Source: Dryas octopetala (taxonomy: Eukaryota > Streptophyta > Magnoliopsida > Rosales > Rosaceae). Taken from it: DNA of 64,000 nucleotides. Location of the stretch: positions 26,673,923 to 26,737,922 of the forward strand of contig OY992834.1 in the NCBI GenBank assembly GCA_963921425.1. The letters are read 5' to 3'. Positions within the stretch are counted from its first letter, which is position 1. Each line of letters starts with the position of its first letter. Shown here piece by piece: positions 1 through 11,882 of this stretch. Position numbers and translations under genes: made by a program. The notes under the pieces are model-generated. The model made no database searches and was not told the origin of the DNA. It worked only from the letters and a program-made list of their open reading frames with translations.

Positions 1-735
1 AAAACCACTACTACAAATCTACCCATAAACACTTACACAAAATTTCCATTCACCAGAGAGCTTACCCAACTTGCTGAGAATAACCCAGAACATTTGCCTT
101 GTTCTTCCTATTCTCCCAAGTTCATCCTCTGTTCTTCCTCATCCACCACCAAACACCATCACTGATTTCATCATCGGAGTGTGTTTGGCTGGTACCACAC
201 CGGTCCATTCCCTTTGATATTGTTTTGTCTACAGGAAGATCCCAATCAACATCCACATCAACATCCAGCAGGACTTCGGATCAGCCAAGTCATCATCTCT
301 ACGTTGTTGCATCTGCCTTACGAGAATTTGCATCAACAAACATCAAATTTTGTTTGTTAACCACAATATATTATTCTAAAAATTTTTTTTTTATAAAAAA
401 TATTTACTGCTACTTACTGCTACCAAGCAATTTATTGAAAAATAATCCATAATATTAAATTATTTTAAATACAAAAAAGACATCAAAATTTAACACTTTC
501 AAGTTTTACAATACCTCTCAAATCTCTCAAATAAGATATGTCAAAACCTCTAAAAATTAATATCTAAACATTTCTGATAAAGCCACAAAATCATAATTAA
601 ATAAGCAATTTATTATGTTGCAGGTGGTTCTTAGTAGTTGAAATAATGCTGAATAATAGAGGGAGGGTTAAAAACAAAACCTAAAAACTAAGAGGAGAGG
701 GGGGAGTCAGAAGGGTCAGCCGACCCTTGTGGGTC
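1..735. other. No gene seen; AT-rich intergenic DNA
   Basis: I see no coding region, RNA gene or clear inverted repeat. An open frame near 100-450 has low-complexity Ser/Phe-rich composition and no motif I recognise. The stretch near 715-770 reads like a repeat tail. Confidence 0.4.
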
Positions 736-1140
736 TTAGCTGGCTCCGCCCCTACCTCGAACCATAATAATTCCCCTACATTTGAAACACTGCTCCAATT
801 AGTTTATTTAATTGACTTTTCGAAGCTGATTGTGTAGCTACATGAAGAAAAGTATTTCCTTGCTTATCTTCATACGCACCTATCACATTCCTTTTTAGGT
901 CTAGCTATTTGCTCATGTATTAAATTAAAGACGCTTGTATCACGATGTGAAATTGCTGCATGTATTATGATCCAATTTTGGGCATTGTTTTCCCAAATGA
1001 AACCAGGACAAGCGTGAATAAACTCAACTACAAGCTTAATTAGAATTTTTTGATTGCACTGCATCAAACAATACATGAGAAGGATTGAGGCCATTTACTT
1101 TCTCAACTATCTGAACCAACTTGTGACTTTGGAAATAGTT
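736..1140 (-). pseudogene. Ankyrin-repeat (PGG-type) gene, downstream exon, decayed
   Basis: Read on the minus strand, the DNA encodes FIHACPGFIWENNAQNW, then an IIHAAISHRDTSVFNLIHE stretch, then a piece like YEDKQGNTFLHVATQSA. This matches, in the same order, the final exon of the plus-strand ankyrin gene at the window end (LIGSYPGLIWETDDCNRSVF, then YKDNKEDNILH). The 5' part (VNGLNPSHVLFDAVQSK) is in another frame, and a stop interrupts the segment after FQM, so the copy is broken. Plant proteins of this family carry N-terminal ankyrin repeats and a C-terminal PGG membrane domain and act at the plasma membrane in defence and stress signalling. No PGG domain is seen here. With the pieces at 6.66-6.80 and 7.12-7.42 kb it makes one gene scattered by transposons. 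Confidence 0.7.
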
Positions 1141-1149
1141 AAAGATGGA

Positions 1150-2205
1150 AATCAGGGAATTGATAGTGAATATATATTATATTGAATCACAGAAATTGGT
1201 TGTTTCATTGGTTAATTCCCTAAATTGGTTGTGTTGCTGTTGGTTGTAGATGGAAAACTCAGGTAAATCACCTCACCAAGAAGCAAGGACCAGAACTACC
1301 GGGACCGAGACGGCGGAATCACATGTGGCGCCAGTTTCCGAGACTCAAGTTAATGCAACTCAAACCCAAGTTGGTGAGAGTGGCCAAGCTACCGAGCTTG
1401 AGAGTGTGAAAAGAAAATCTTCAACAAGGCAACCATCTGAGGTATGGGATCGTTTATACTACATTTGATGGTAATATTAGAGCTACTTGCAACTGCTGCA
1501 AAGCTGATTATGTTGCCCATCCCAAAAAAAATGGGACAACTAATTTGAACCATCATCTTGAGAGATGTAAGAATTACCCTTATAGAGTAGAGGACAAAAA
1601 ACAAAAGATATTGGCTTATGATAATCCTGCTATGGATGTTGGGTTTAGTAAGGAATCTTGTCAAAAAGCATGTGTTGAGATGATTATTCTTGATGAGTTA
1701 CCTTTTAGTTTTGTGGAAGGAGAAGGGTTTCGTCGTTTTTGTAGTGTTGCATGCCCTAAATGGAGAGTGCCATCTCGTAAGACAATTGCTCGAGATGTGC
1801 TTGCTCTCTATTATTCTGAAAACAGTAAATTGAAAGATGATTTAAGTAGGTATAGGGTTAGTCTCACTACAGACACGTGGACATCTATTCAACAAGTGAA
1901 TTATATGTTTCTCACTACACATTTTATAGATGATGATTGGATGTTGCATAAAATAATTTTGAACTTTAGTGTGATTCCAATTCAAATCGTAAGGGTGAGA
2001 CTATTGGGAAACTTGCTGAAGAATGTTTGGTAGAATGGGGTATAGAGAAAATACTTACAATCATGGTTGGCAATGCTTCTTCAAACGATAAAGGTTTGGA
2101 ACATTTGAAAAGATGAAGACTTGGCAAACCCCAAATGCACTTTTTTTAATGGTAAAAATTTGCAAATGAGGTGTTGTGCTCATATTTTGAATCTAATTTA
2201 GCCTT
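1150..2205 (+). mobile_element. hAT transposase remnant (BED-type zinc finger, RICESLEEPER-like), truncated
   Basis: An N-terminal Ser/Thr/Gln-rich segment starts at ATG 1250. After one frameshift near 1440 follows a BED-like finger (IRATCNCCKADYVAHPK, then TTNLNHHLERC). Then come the hAT signatures MIILDELPFSFVEGEGFRRF, the CPKWRVPSRKTIARDV block and the SLTTDTWTS block near 1860, a further frameshift near 2000, and a decayed CCAHILNLI block near 2170-2200. The catalytic core beyond this and the C-terminal hAT dimerisation domain are missing because an unrelated inverted-repeat element abuts at about 2210. hAT proteins excise and insert DNA with 8-bp target duplications. This copy cannot make a working protein. 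I could not define its own terminal repeats. Confidence 0.8.
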
Positions 2206-2315
2206 CTAGGCTACGTTTGGTACACCAGATTAGGGAGGACTAGAGAGGATTGTGTTAAATAACACGCTTATCCTGTGTTTGGCATCACTCGATGCTATTT
2301 TAAGTGGGATTACAT

Positions 2316-5300
2316 TGTGAGATTCCGTATTTTTCAAAGATTTATTTTAAATATTTTGAGAATTTATTTTGATTATTTTGAGAATTTTTTTTTAGAAATA
2401 AAAGATATTGGATTTAATTTTTAATTCTATTTTTAAAATTGGGTTTGACCCAGAGTTGAGTTTTAAAATTAGTGGGCTTTCGTCTTTGACTTTGGGCACG
2501 TTGGATAGGTCTCAAGTTCACGATTTCGTAGACACGAAACACATGTAAATCGGAGTTACGGTTTCGATTTTACAGACGTTCAAAGTGAAGGGCAATTTTG
2601 TAAATTTATGAAAATGGGTTTTAAAACCCAAAATCAGATTTTTATATCTAATTTATCTCTCTCTCTCCCCACTTATCTCTCTCTCTCTCTCCCCGATTCT
2701 CTCTCTTCTTTCTCTTCCCTCTCCTTGCGCACGGCCAGCTTCAGCGAGAACTCACCTTCGCCGGCCAACCCACGACGGCCGAAGGCCATTGACGTGACCC
2801 CCAGCCGCTGGCCATCCTCCCCTGAGTCTTCCTTGCACTGGCGAACTCTTCCACGTGCAGGAACAGCCGAGAAACACCCAACTCACTGCCGGCGATCTCA
2901 TTTTTTTGGCAACAACGAGACACCGAACCTATTGGGTCTTCTTCCTCTCACCACGGTGAGTTCAACCATGGTCTCCGTTTGTCCATACGAGGCTCCACGA
3001 TGGAGCAATGAGCTCGGGAAGCCAAGCCAACCGCCGGCTTTCACCGCCGATTTCCGTCATTTCCGGCGACTTTTGTCCGTCGGTCCAGTTGTCAAAAATG
3101 ATCCTCGAGGTATAGGTAATCTTTCCCCTAAGGTGGGCACGTCCAATTTTGAGAAATTGGAAATTCGATTTTAGGGTTTATGTCTATTTCGAATTTCTTG
3201 AAATTGGACTTGAATTCGAGTTGTTTTTGTGTACTTGAAGGTTCCATTGTGCATTTAGGATGAATTGGAGTTGATTTTGGGTATTTCTAGGTTCGTGCCG
3301 CCACTGCCACCAACGGAACCACCACTTTTGGCGGCAGGTTAATGGTTGTTTGACCCGATTCCGTCCAATTGAAGTCCCAAGAACCTTTCTAGATTCTTCT
3401 GGTAAGTTTTTGTGATGTTTTGTGTGTTGTTTGTGGCCGGGCAGCCACCGGGTGTGGTGTTGCCGCCCAATCCGACCGTTGAACGGTCAATTTGTGAATC
3501 TGAATTGTTTTGATTTGATTGCCTGGTCTTAACAGGTGCACGGGCTCGGGAAATCTCATTCCCGATGTCGTTATGTTGCCGGATTTGATATCCAAGCAAT
3601 GGTGTCGTGAAGGACATTTCGGTCATTTCACGTGTTTGCACTGTGAGTGAAACTTATCTGGTTATATTGTAGAATACCGTGGATGAATTGTCTGTTTTTG
3701 TGTGATTTGTTGCTTTATGTTAGGAAGGCTAAGTGTATGATTTGGATCATGAGAATGAATTGATGATTTGAGGCTAGGGAATTAATTAGGAATTATAGAG
3801 TTGCCCGAGAATAATTGCTAGATTAGAGAAGAAATGCTTATTGTCGAGGATTAATGAATAATGATTAGGCAATTATCATACATAATAATCAAGTTACTTA
3901 TTGAGGAAGTATTTGGTACGATTTGAGTGGTAAACAAGTGAGGGGTTATCAGTAGGAATTAATTTCGGAAAGGATTCGGTATAGCTCGGGGTAGATTGTA
4001 AGTGGATCTCTGGTTTCCGAATTGTTTTGCACATTTTATAATTCGACTCTTTTCTTGATTTAATTGAGTATAGATAGTTTCTGGAAATGGTTTTTGGCAT
4101 TATTTTGGGGAAGTTTAATTATTGAATTTTCGTCCTTTGGAAGATGATTTTGATCGAGCAGCTTTCACAATTTGAGAATGATTTTATTTAAGCGGATTTA
4201 TTGGAAGAATTAAATTTCAGTTTTTATCTGGAGAAGTATTTTTGAGATGTGGTTGATTGAGATATCCAAAAGCAGTTTCAAACTGCCATATTAGTACCCC
4301 CCCCCTTCAGCAGGTATAGATTTGCTCTGCACTCACCTAGAGATGACTAAGCGGTGTATGACCAGCACTTGCCTAGTTGGCGGTGTATGACCAGCATGAC
4401 ATATTGTTCTGCACTTGCCTAGTTGGCGGTGTATGACCAGCATCACATATTGCTCTGCACTTGCCTAGAGATGACTCGGCAATGTATGACTAGCAGTTTC
4501 CCGGGTACTAGTGTAGCGTGAGTTTTCTGTTGTGGAGTATTTTGAGAAATGATATTACATCAGTAAATATTTTAAATGACAGTTTCAGTAAGGCTTTACG
4601 TTTTATTTTCAGATATTTTAATAGTTTTACAGCTTGAAAGTATTATTTGTTTTTAAGAGTTCGATTTACGGTTTGAGGGGATTTAAAAATGGATTTGAAA
4701 AAAGAGATTTTGAAAATAGTTTTAAAGCTGGAGGATTTCCAAGAGTGACGTGAGTGAAATTAGATAGATTTTTGTTTATTTTGTGTGCTTGTATTGCATT
4801 GTTTGCTAGGACTTGGTAAAGTCTAAGCTTGAATCTTGAGAATGGAATTGATGGTGTTCATGCATCGAGGTTATTAATTAGGATGTGAATGATCGAGGTT
4901 GAGGTTAATAGTTGATGATTAAGTAATTGATTTGTCAGAGTAATTATTATTATTGGGGGGATTTATGTGAATTGAGGAATTATGATTATCTTGTTACTTG
5001 GATGATTGGTAATGAAATTATTTTGTGATTGAAAAATATTGATTATTACTGTGGATTATTATTAAGTATGGAAATTGAAGAATTAGTGAGGTCAGTTAAT
5101 TAAGTCATTTCACTTATACGAGCTTTCGAGCTTATCGAGTTTGTTGTATAACCCGGTACACCATGGTTGTGGTGTAGGGTTGGTGTTTTGCAGGTTAAGC
5201 AGGCTGAGGAGGCAATGAGAAGAAGTCGTGGCAGTGGGACACACTTTGTTTTGTTTAAATGTTTTTATACAGAGGTTTTACATAAATGTTTTATTTGAAA

Positions 5301-5408
5301 TAAATTTATTTATTTATATTTATGTACATGGCTCAAAGGAAATAGAAAACAAATTTAAAAAGGTTAATGTTTCAGTATTTTTATGGGCGCAAGGTTCGGA
5401 GCGTTACA
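2316..5408. mobile_element. Solo LTR (about 3.1 kb), probably Ty3/gypsy, fossil
   Basis: The block begins TGTGAGATTCCG and ends GGAGCGTTACA, and is flanked by a perfect 5-bp duplication TACAT at 2311-2315 and 5409-5413. Only one LTR copy is present; no primer-binding site, polypurine tract, gag or pol is visible, so this is a solo LTR left by LTR-LTR recombination. Length and the ...GCGTTACA end suggest a long-LTR chromovirus such as the Tekay/Del lineage, from memory only. Open frames inside it look non-coding. It lies within the inverted-repeat DNA element at 2211-6660, so it is the younger of the two. Confidence 0.8.
4318..4500. repeat. Tandem repeat (about 57-bp unit) inside the solo LTR
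   Basis: About three units carry GGTGTATGACCAGCA and CTGCACTTGCCTAG. The inner copies are near-identical and the outer ones (with AGATGACTAAG or AGATGACTCGG) diverged. It is part of the LTR, not host sequence. Confidence 0.75.
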
Positions 5409-6660
5409 TACATAGCACCGGTTTTCCTAAAAACATGGCTTAGACGTTCTTCTACAACACGGTGCTGAAGTACCGTGCTAAATAACGAGTGCTATTTCTC
5501 CTTAGACTATTCGACGCTTCCGAGAGTTGCACCAAGTTTGATCTTAGCTCTCAGTCGAACCCACGGGAGGAGACCAACAGGCCCAGTCCTATCTCTCTCT
5601 CCCTCCTCTCTTCTTCCTTTTTTTTTTTTCTCTCAACCTCTCTCTCTTTCTTTGTGGATTAGATCGATTAGCTTGAATTGATCTACTGGGTTGTTTGAGA
5701 TTGATATAATGAATTGATGCCTTGAATTTTTTCTGGGTTTTACAGATTAAGAGGAAGGAAGATGAGGGTGTAAGGGTAGGGTGGGGTGGGAGCGATCTGC
5801 AAAAATGGTGGGAGAGAAGAAGAAACAGAAGAAGAAAAAAAAGGAAAGGGCAGGATCAAGCAATCGGCCTAGGGCCCATCAGTAATGGGCATCTTGATGG
5901 TTCTATTGCATAGTAAGAAGGAAGAGTAGAGAGAGAATAGATGAATAGTGGTTCTTGATCTATTATTGTTTCTGGGGTTTTTTTTTTCTTTTTTTGATCT
6001 ATTATTAATTTCAAGCTTCTTCAATTTTTTTAGCAAATGAAGCTCAACTGTCCTCCGAAAGATCCCTGTAATGAATTAAGGAAAAATGGAAGTCCAGGAG
6101 TTAAAAGTTGCACACATAACCACATACACCACCTAAATTAAATAGATAAATGAAGTGTTTTATCATAAACAAAAAAATTAATGATATAAATGTTAATTAG
6201 ATGAAAGGGTGTACAAGGAAATGGAGAGATGCAATGGCATTTCATAGCATTTTTTTTAATTAAAAACAAATTAATAAATTATTTTAGACATTAAAACTAG
6301 AGAAACTTGATAATTAAATATTAACTCTTCAAACTATAATAAAAAGTGGATTCTCACTGTCTAAGATGTATTTATTTAATAAACAAATACATAAAGTTAA
6401 TTATTTTAGGTCTTGAAAATATATTTTAAAAAATAGATAATTAAAATGTTTTTATTAATTTAAAAATTAAAATAATTATAACTTAGTCTGACTATGCACC
6501 AAACACATAACAGTGTTATTTAGCTTATCCAACTTCATAATCCAACACAACACCAAACACAGGATACACCTAGTCCAGCTTACTCAAGTCCAACACTATC
6601 TAGTATAATCCATAAGAATAGTCTGCTCCAACATAATCCAACATACCAAACGTGGCCCTT

Positions 6661-6800
6661 ATGTATTCTACATCTTTTTCTTCTACTATTTTCAAGGCTT
6701 ATTTGAGTAATGCATAGGCTGGACTTCCCATGGTAAATGTTGAAGGCTTTTGAGTCAATAAATGCAAGGTCACCTTGCCTTCATAATCACGTTCAGAAGC
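6661..6800 (-). pseudogene. Ankyrin-repeat gene, middle exon, decayed
   Basis: The minus strand reads GKVTLHLLTQKPSTFTMGSP, matching the second ankyrin exon of the paralogue near 62.7 kb (SETALHLLAGKPSAFAIKSS). An in-frame stop follows YALLK, and the segment ends abruptly where the inverted-repeat element starts at about 6660. It lies between the exons at 7.12-7.42 kb and 0.74-1.14 kb in the expected order, which supports one broken minus-strand gene. Confidence 0.7.
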
Positions 6801-7121
6801 AAAATTAAATAGTTATTTAGCAATGTCGAGGCAAAACTTACAAAAATTCACAGAAGAAAATGAAAAATTAATTAATTGGATATAGACATGCATAATGCAT
6901 GGAAATATGGAATATTTCTTTGATTAATTCCTCATTTTCAGATTCATAGGACCATCAGCCAGAAAAAAAGATTCATGAAACAAAACAAAAGAAAAAATTA
7001 TCTTCATTTTTAGGCTTAGGGACTAACATTCTTTGAAAGTTCAGCACTCTTCACTATTCAGCACCCTTGTACATGTTTATAAGTGATCTGAAAAGGAGAA
7101 ACGTTTAAACTTTGAACTTAC

Positions 7122-7418
7122 CGAAGAGACCGTAATTTATGGAAGCGAAAAATACCCCAAGCAGCTCTTCTGCTAAATATGCCATCGGTTAAGAATTGTG
7201 AGGAGCATATAGGTATGTGGCCATATTTTCATATCCAAACAAAGAAGCAAAACAAAGTGGTTTCTTGTCTCCAACAACCTGAACATGTCGCACTCCGGCT
7301 GCTACATGAAGTGCAATATATGATTCCCGTATGATACTTTCACCTAAAATAGTCGAAACTCTATCTATGATTCTTTTAGTTGTGTTCCAATCACCGTTTA
7401 CTGCAGCTTTATACAAAC
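7122..7418 (-). pseudogene. Ankyrin-repeat gene, first ankyrin exon, decayed
   Basis: An acceptor (TGTGTAG) precedes 7418 and a donor (GTAAGT) follows 7122 on the minus strand. The exon reads LYKAAVNGDWNTTKRIIDR, then a LHVAAGVRHVQVV block, then PLCFASLFGYENMATYLYAP. The intact paralogue at 61.6-62.0 kb has about 60 more residues between LHVAAG and the LYFAVLFG block, so an ankyrin unit is deleted here, and a stop follows APHNS. The tail after the stop (LLGVFFASINYGLFG) still aligns to the paralogue (RAGIFFTSITNELYG). The gene is dead, but its splice signals survive. Confidence 0.75.
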
Positions 7419-7429
7419 CTACACATGAT

Positions 7430-9840
7430 TGCTAATCAATTGTTAGGGGGACATCATATTTAAAAACAAACAAATTAGTACAAGGGAAAACATAATTACT
7501 GGATTATATATGTTGAAGCAAAAATCGGTGATTCAATGCAACAACTCCAAACAGTGAACTTAGCTTCTTATTTGGTTCTTCAATGGATGATCTGGAAGGT
7601 TTTGGTGAAGGGAATGGTAGGTAATCCTAGAAACAATTTCTAAGTGTGGAAGTATGGTGGATTTTTAATTTTATTTATCTATTCCCTTAGCCCTAGCTAG
7701 TATCCTTAGATGTGATGAGATATGAAAAAGTAGTAATAGCATTAGGATAAGAAATTTACCCTTGAAGACCATCTTGGATGAAATCCAAGATTTGCACACA
7801 TTTATGAGGATGTCTTCTTTCCATGTCCATCTTCATGATTTGTCTCCACCATGAGGATGAACTCACTTTTAGCTTGAGGTTTAAGATCACAAATGTGATC
7901 TCTCTAAAGCTAGTCCACACCAAGTATGAGAGAAGGAAAGATGAAAAGAAAATATTGATCTTGGCTACTAAATCATCATCTTTTCATAGAATGACATCAA
8001 AGATATGGTAATGGAGATGGGTTTTACAAGACCCATCAATTTCTCCCTAATTTTCATGGAGGAAGAGAATGGATGAAACCTTAGGTTTCATCCTTGTGAG
8101 AAAGGTGCGGCACATAGGAGTAGTAATCCTCCTTTTATGTTTTCTCATCTCTTTAATGAATGACCTAGGTCATCCATCTTAAATGGATGGTCTTCATTCA
8201 CCCATTTAATTCCACTAATCACCATTTTTTCTTATTTGCACTATTGCCCCAAGTTCTTTAATATTATGTGACTTATCTCATGTCATACATGAAAGTCAAA
8301 TGTCCTTTGACCAATATGTCATCCAACACTTAATCATGTGATTAACACGTTAATCAATAAGCTTAGTGTTTGGGTTAGGACTAATGATGAACTAATTAAT
8401 CATTTATCTTAATTAATAAGATAACATTAATTATTTTCTAATAATTAATAATTTAGTCTTGGGTGAACAAGCTCAAGCTTTAACTTTCCAATCTTATTCT
8501 CTAAGTAGATTAATTAGCTAATTAATCTTACTTAAGAAAAAATTATGTCACTTGACTTATGGGCGTAATTGTCCTCATCAATTTGTAATTAAGTCATAGA
8601 GTTTCATGGTCCCCATTAATATCTCACAATTAAGTGAGCTTACACTAGAGCAATATTAGGATAGGTGACTCACTGTGAAGTGTGAACTCTCGATCAGTCT
8701 TAGGCAATACTAACTATCACGATAGTTGCAATCAATAATCGAACATACTGATTCTCAGTATCATCCTTTCCTTTTGGTCTTCCACATACTTGTATGTGTG
8801 TGACCCTTTAGGTTCTTATTTGATTTGGCAGTAAAATCACAATTAACCAAAAACTCTTTTTAGTTAATTGCTCTTTAGACTTTACAAACCACATTGTCAC
8901 CTAGCCATAGTTTATAGCCCCCAAACCAAATAGAATTTAGCATCGAACCTATTCAATTATTATTATTATAATACAGTACAATCATTCTCTCATCTATGTC
9001 CCGATTACATCATTGGTATGAAACTCGTGTCAAAACCCATTACAGGATATAATCATATATATATGCATATGCTCTGGCCAGAGACTTTGCAAGTCTTTCT
9101 ATCCTGAGAAATCTCCTTCTTTACGAAAGGTGAGAGATTCCATGTTGCACACTCACATACCTACATTACATATGTGTGTCAATGGACCAACATACATATG
9201 TAACCCACGTTTGATTGCGTTGGTCCATTTTGTGCAGTCAAAGTACACTGAATACACACACAAGACATCAGTGGTATCTCAGGTCTGAGGACTAACAATA
9301 TCTATCATAACCATTCCTATTTGACATGCCATAAAGCTCCATCTAGGATTCTCTATTCGATAAGTTCAGTGGACGTGTCTCTATGCAAGCACTCACATAC
9401 CTGCTTCATTGTCTCTACACTATGACATGAGACTCACCAACCCGGAGTAAGCAAGCGTATGTGCTAGTCTTGACTTATTGGAATGTTAATGTCCAGTTAA
9501 CATTCCTTTTATCGACTAGGAACATTTAGGAATCTAAGAATCCGATAACACGAGTCTCAATGACCTCCGAACTCATCATGTTTCTTCTCTTAGATATCCA
9601 TGGACACATTCATTCACTTACACGATGATCCTAGAGTTCCAGTGTAGTGAATAATGCTTATGCCCTATTAATGTATAATACACATTAATTGAAATATCCT
9701 TTGAGTCACATGCTTTATTCATTCACTTACACATATATGCTTTAGTCATTTGTGAATCCATTTACATGCTTAAAAGAATATGAGTTTAAACTTTGGTTGA
9801 ATATGAGTTTACTGATTAATTTTTATTGTTGACTGATTAT
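7430..9840. other. No gene seen; unclassified repeat-like DNA
   Basis: The stretch 7.8-9.7 kb has even, non-coding composition, with phrases such as GTGGTATCTCAGGTCTGAGG and repeated ACTCACATACCTGC-like segments near 9150 and 9395. It looks like a decayed non-coding transposable element, possibly LTR-derived. I cannot define ends, a target duplication or coding domains. Confidence 0.35.
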
Positions 9841-9841
9841 A

Positions 9842-10302
9842 GAATGACGAAGAAACAAGTTAAAGCTTCTACTTCTACCTCACAACCTTAACTATCTCAA
9901 GCCTCTCAACCTCAAGAACAACCTCAAGTTAGTGTGAGTGCTAGTAGTGGATCTCAACCAACACAAACAATCTTTAAGCCAATAAAGAATTTAAGCCAGG
10001 AAAGAAGAAGTCCGAAAGGTAGAAACGCTTTCATTACAAGATGAATGAGGATGGCAGCTACTTCATGCCTGTTATGGTAGTTTGCAATTATTGTAATTAT
10101 TTATGACACCACCAACATGAGCCATCACGTGTTTAGTGCATGCTTGGAATCTCCGGTCAGGGTGGAAAAGGGTGACTCCAAGCAAACCTTCTTGGCAAAT
10201 AACACCAAAGGTGAGCTTGTTCCTTTACACTATGACAAAGATTTTGCTAGGAAGAAGTTCAAGATGGGCAAGGTTACTACACCATTAATCTCAACTCAAT
10301 GA
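9842..10302 (+). mobile_element. Second hAT transposase fragment (N-terminal region)
   Basis: From ATG 9843 a Ser/Thr/Gln-rich leader (with an early stop) is followed by KRFHYKMNEDGSYFMPVM and VCNYCN, like the start of a BED finger. After a shift comes SHHVFSACLESPVRVEKGD, then LVPLHYDKDFARKKFKMGK, which resembles the block before the VEHEGF motif in hAT transposases. It belongs to a different hAT lineage from the one at 1.15-2.2 kb. Everything downstream is missing. Confidence 0.5.
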
Positions 10303-10702
10303 GAAGAATCAACCCATGGTAGTGAGCCACGTACGTACCACAACACCGTCGGAAAAAATCAAATCGCCACCGTGAACCCATCGGCCTCTCTCCTTCGAAT
10401 CGCCTTATATGGTCAGCTGGAGCATCAGAGAACACCTTTATGATTAGCTCAAAGATAGAAAAACATCCCTGGTGGTCCGATGTCTCGTCGTTTCCGGAAA
10501 TGATGGATTGCCGGAGAAGACCATCGCGTCTGTCAAGCCTCGATCCGCCACTTTGACTTGGGTTTTGGGCAATCAAGTTATATAAGGAGGAAGAGTGGAA
10601 GGAAGCAAGTTGATCACCTTTGCTGTCACCGCATCGGCCGCCAGACAATCGAGGATCTCTAGAAATTGAGGGATCTATGAGAGAGAAAAGAACACAGAGA
10701 AT

Positions 10703-10733
<31 letters not shown>

Positions 10734-11355
10734 TAAATAGAAATTAAAATAAATAAATAAAATCAGAATTGGGTCTATGTATATTCACTAGGGGTTTTGG
10801 GAAAGATCTAAGTGTAAATAGGGAATTAGGAATTAAGTGTTATCTAGGAGGGGGTTTTGAATTAAACTAACTCCGAAATGGGGGTTAGTAATAATTAACT
10901 AATTTTTTAATATTTTTAGGTAAACATTTTTAAAAATGATTTGTCATGGGAATTGACAAAAATATCCTAATAAGTTTACAGAAAAGTGGACAGAAGTGGG
11001 TGGAGGGTGGTGGACTAGCACCCGAGAGAAAGTTTGGGTGGTAAATAGATAAAATGGTAATTGCATGTCGGGCTCATAGTATTGGTGGTATTTGTGCAAA
11101 TTTTTTTTATTTCTATAAAAAACTAGAGTCTTAAAATAATATTTAATTAATTTCCAAGCACATGTGGACGCCACATTAATTAGGAATTCTAAATGTAGAT
11201 ATTCAAGGACATGGAACCGGTTATGTGCAAAACATAATATAGTTTCAGGGGGTAACATGAGGCAAATAAACTTTCAAGGAGTGATGTGAGATTTCGATCT
11301 ATTTTTAGGGGAAACATTGTTTTAAACTTTTAATAAACCTTCAAACTATATAAAC
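10303..11355. other. No gene seen; contains a (GA)n tract
   Basis: A minus-strand open frame at 10277-10648 has no recognisable motif and lies in sequence that looks like untranslated repeat DNA. A (GA)n microsatellite lies at about 10701-10728. The rest is AT-rich. Confidence 0.4.
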
Positions 11356-11882
11356 TTAGGGGAAAAAATATTTTGGTCCCCGTCTTTTACCCCGAAAACA
11401 TATTTGGTCCCTATAGTTTCAAAATTTTGCATTTGGTCCATGTGTTTTATATTATTTGCAATCTAAGGACAATTTGCACCCAACATATATATATATATAT
11501 ATAATTTTTTTTTTTCAAATTGAAACTAATTAAATTCGTGATTTTTATTCAAGAATGAAAAAAAAATTATGTATGTAACCTTGAATTTGATTTTCAAACA
11601 AAAATTCAAGGAAATTCCAAACTTAAAGTTTAACCCCTATTTTGTGAGCCTCAATTTCTTCAACAAATTAATAATAAATATGAAGATGAAAATTAAAATT
11701 AGTTTTAGAAAACTCATATATAAGACAGTCTTTCAATCTACCAACAAAATTTTTCTTGAAAACAAAATTAGATAATTTATCTTGAAATTTAAAAATTTGA
11801 GTTTTTTTTTTTTAATTGGCTTAAGATTGCAAACAATATAAAACACATATACCTAATATGGAGTTTTAAAATCATATGAACC

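Larger units (their letters stand above)
2211..6660. mobile_element. Inverted-repeat DNA element (PIF/Harbinger-like ends?), split by a solo LTR
   Basis: The left end reads GGCTACGTTTGGTACACCAG. The right end, read in reverse complement, gives GGGCCACGTTTGGTATG. Subterminal matches continue inward (TATCCTGTGTTTGG on both sides, TTAAATAACAC against TAAATAACACTG). Without the solo LTR the element is about 1.35 kb. It contains CT-rich DNA near 5580-5650 and a short purine-rich stretch near 5750-5850, with no transposase. A GGGCC...GTTTGG end is common in plant PIF/Harbinger and related MITEs, which make a 3-bp TTA duplication. TTA follows the right end, but I see no clean match on the left, so the class is uncertain. 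Confidence 0.5.

Noticed and set aside
2608-3174. 188-codon open frame
   Set aside because: It lies wholly in the solo LTR, is Ser/Pro-rich low-complexity sequence, and resembles LTR leader DNA rather than a gene.
4310-4500. Short regular units resembling a CRISPR array
   Set aside because: Imperfect tandem repeat within a plant LTR, with no unique spacers of constant length.
8760-9700. Idea of a complete LTR retrotransposon in 7.6-9.8 kb
   Set aside because: No paired LTRs, primer-binding site or protein domain could be found.
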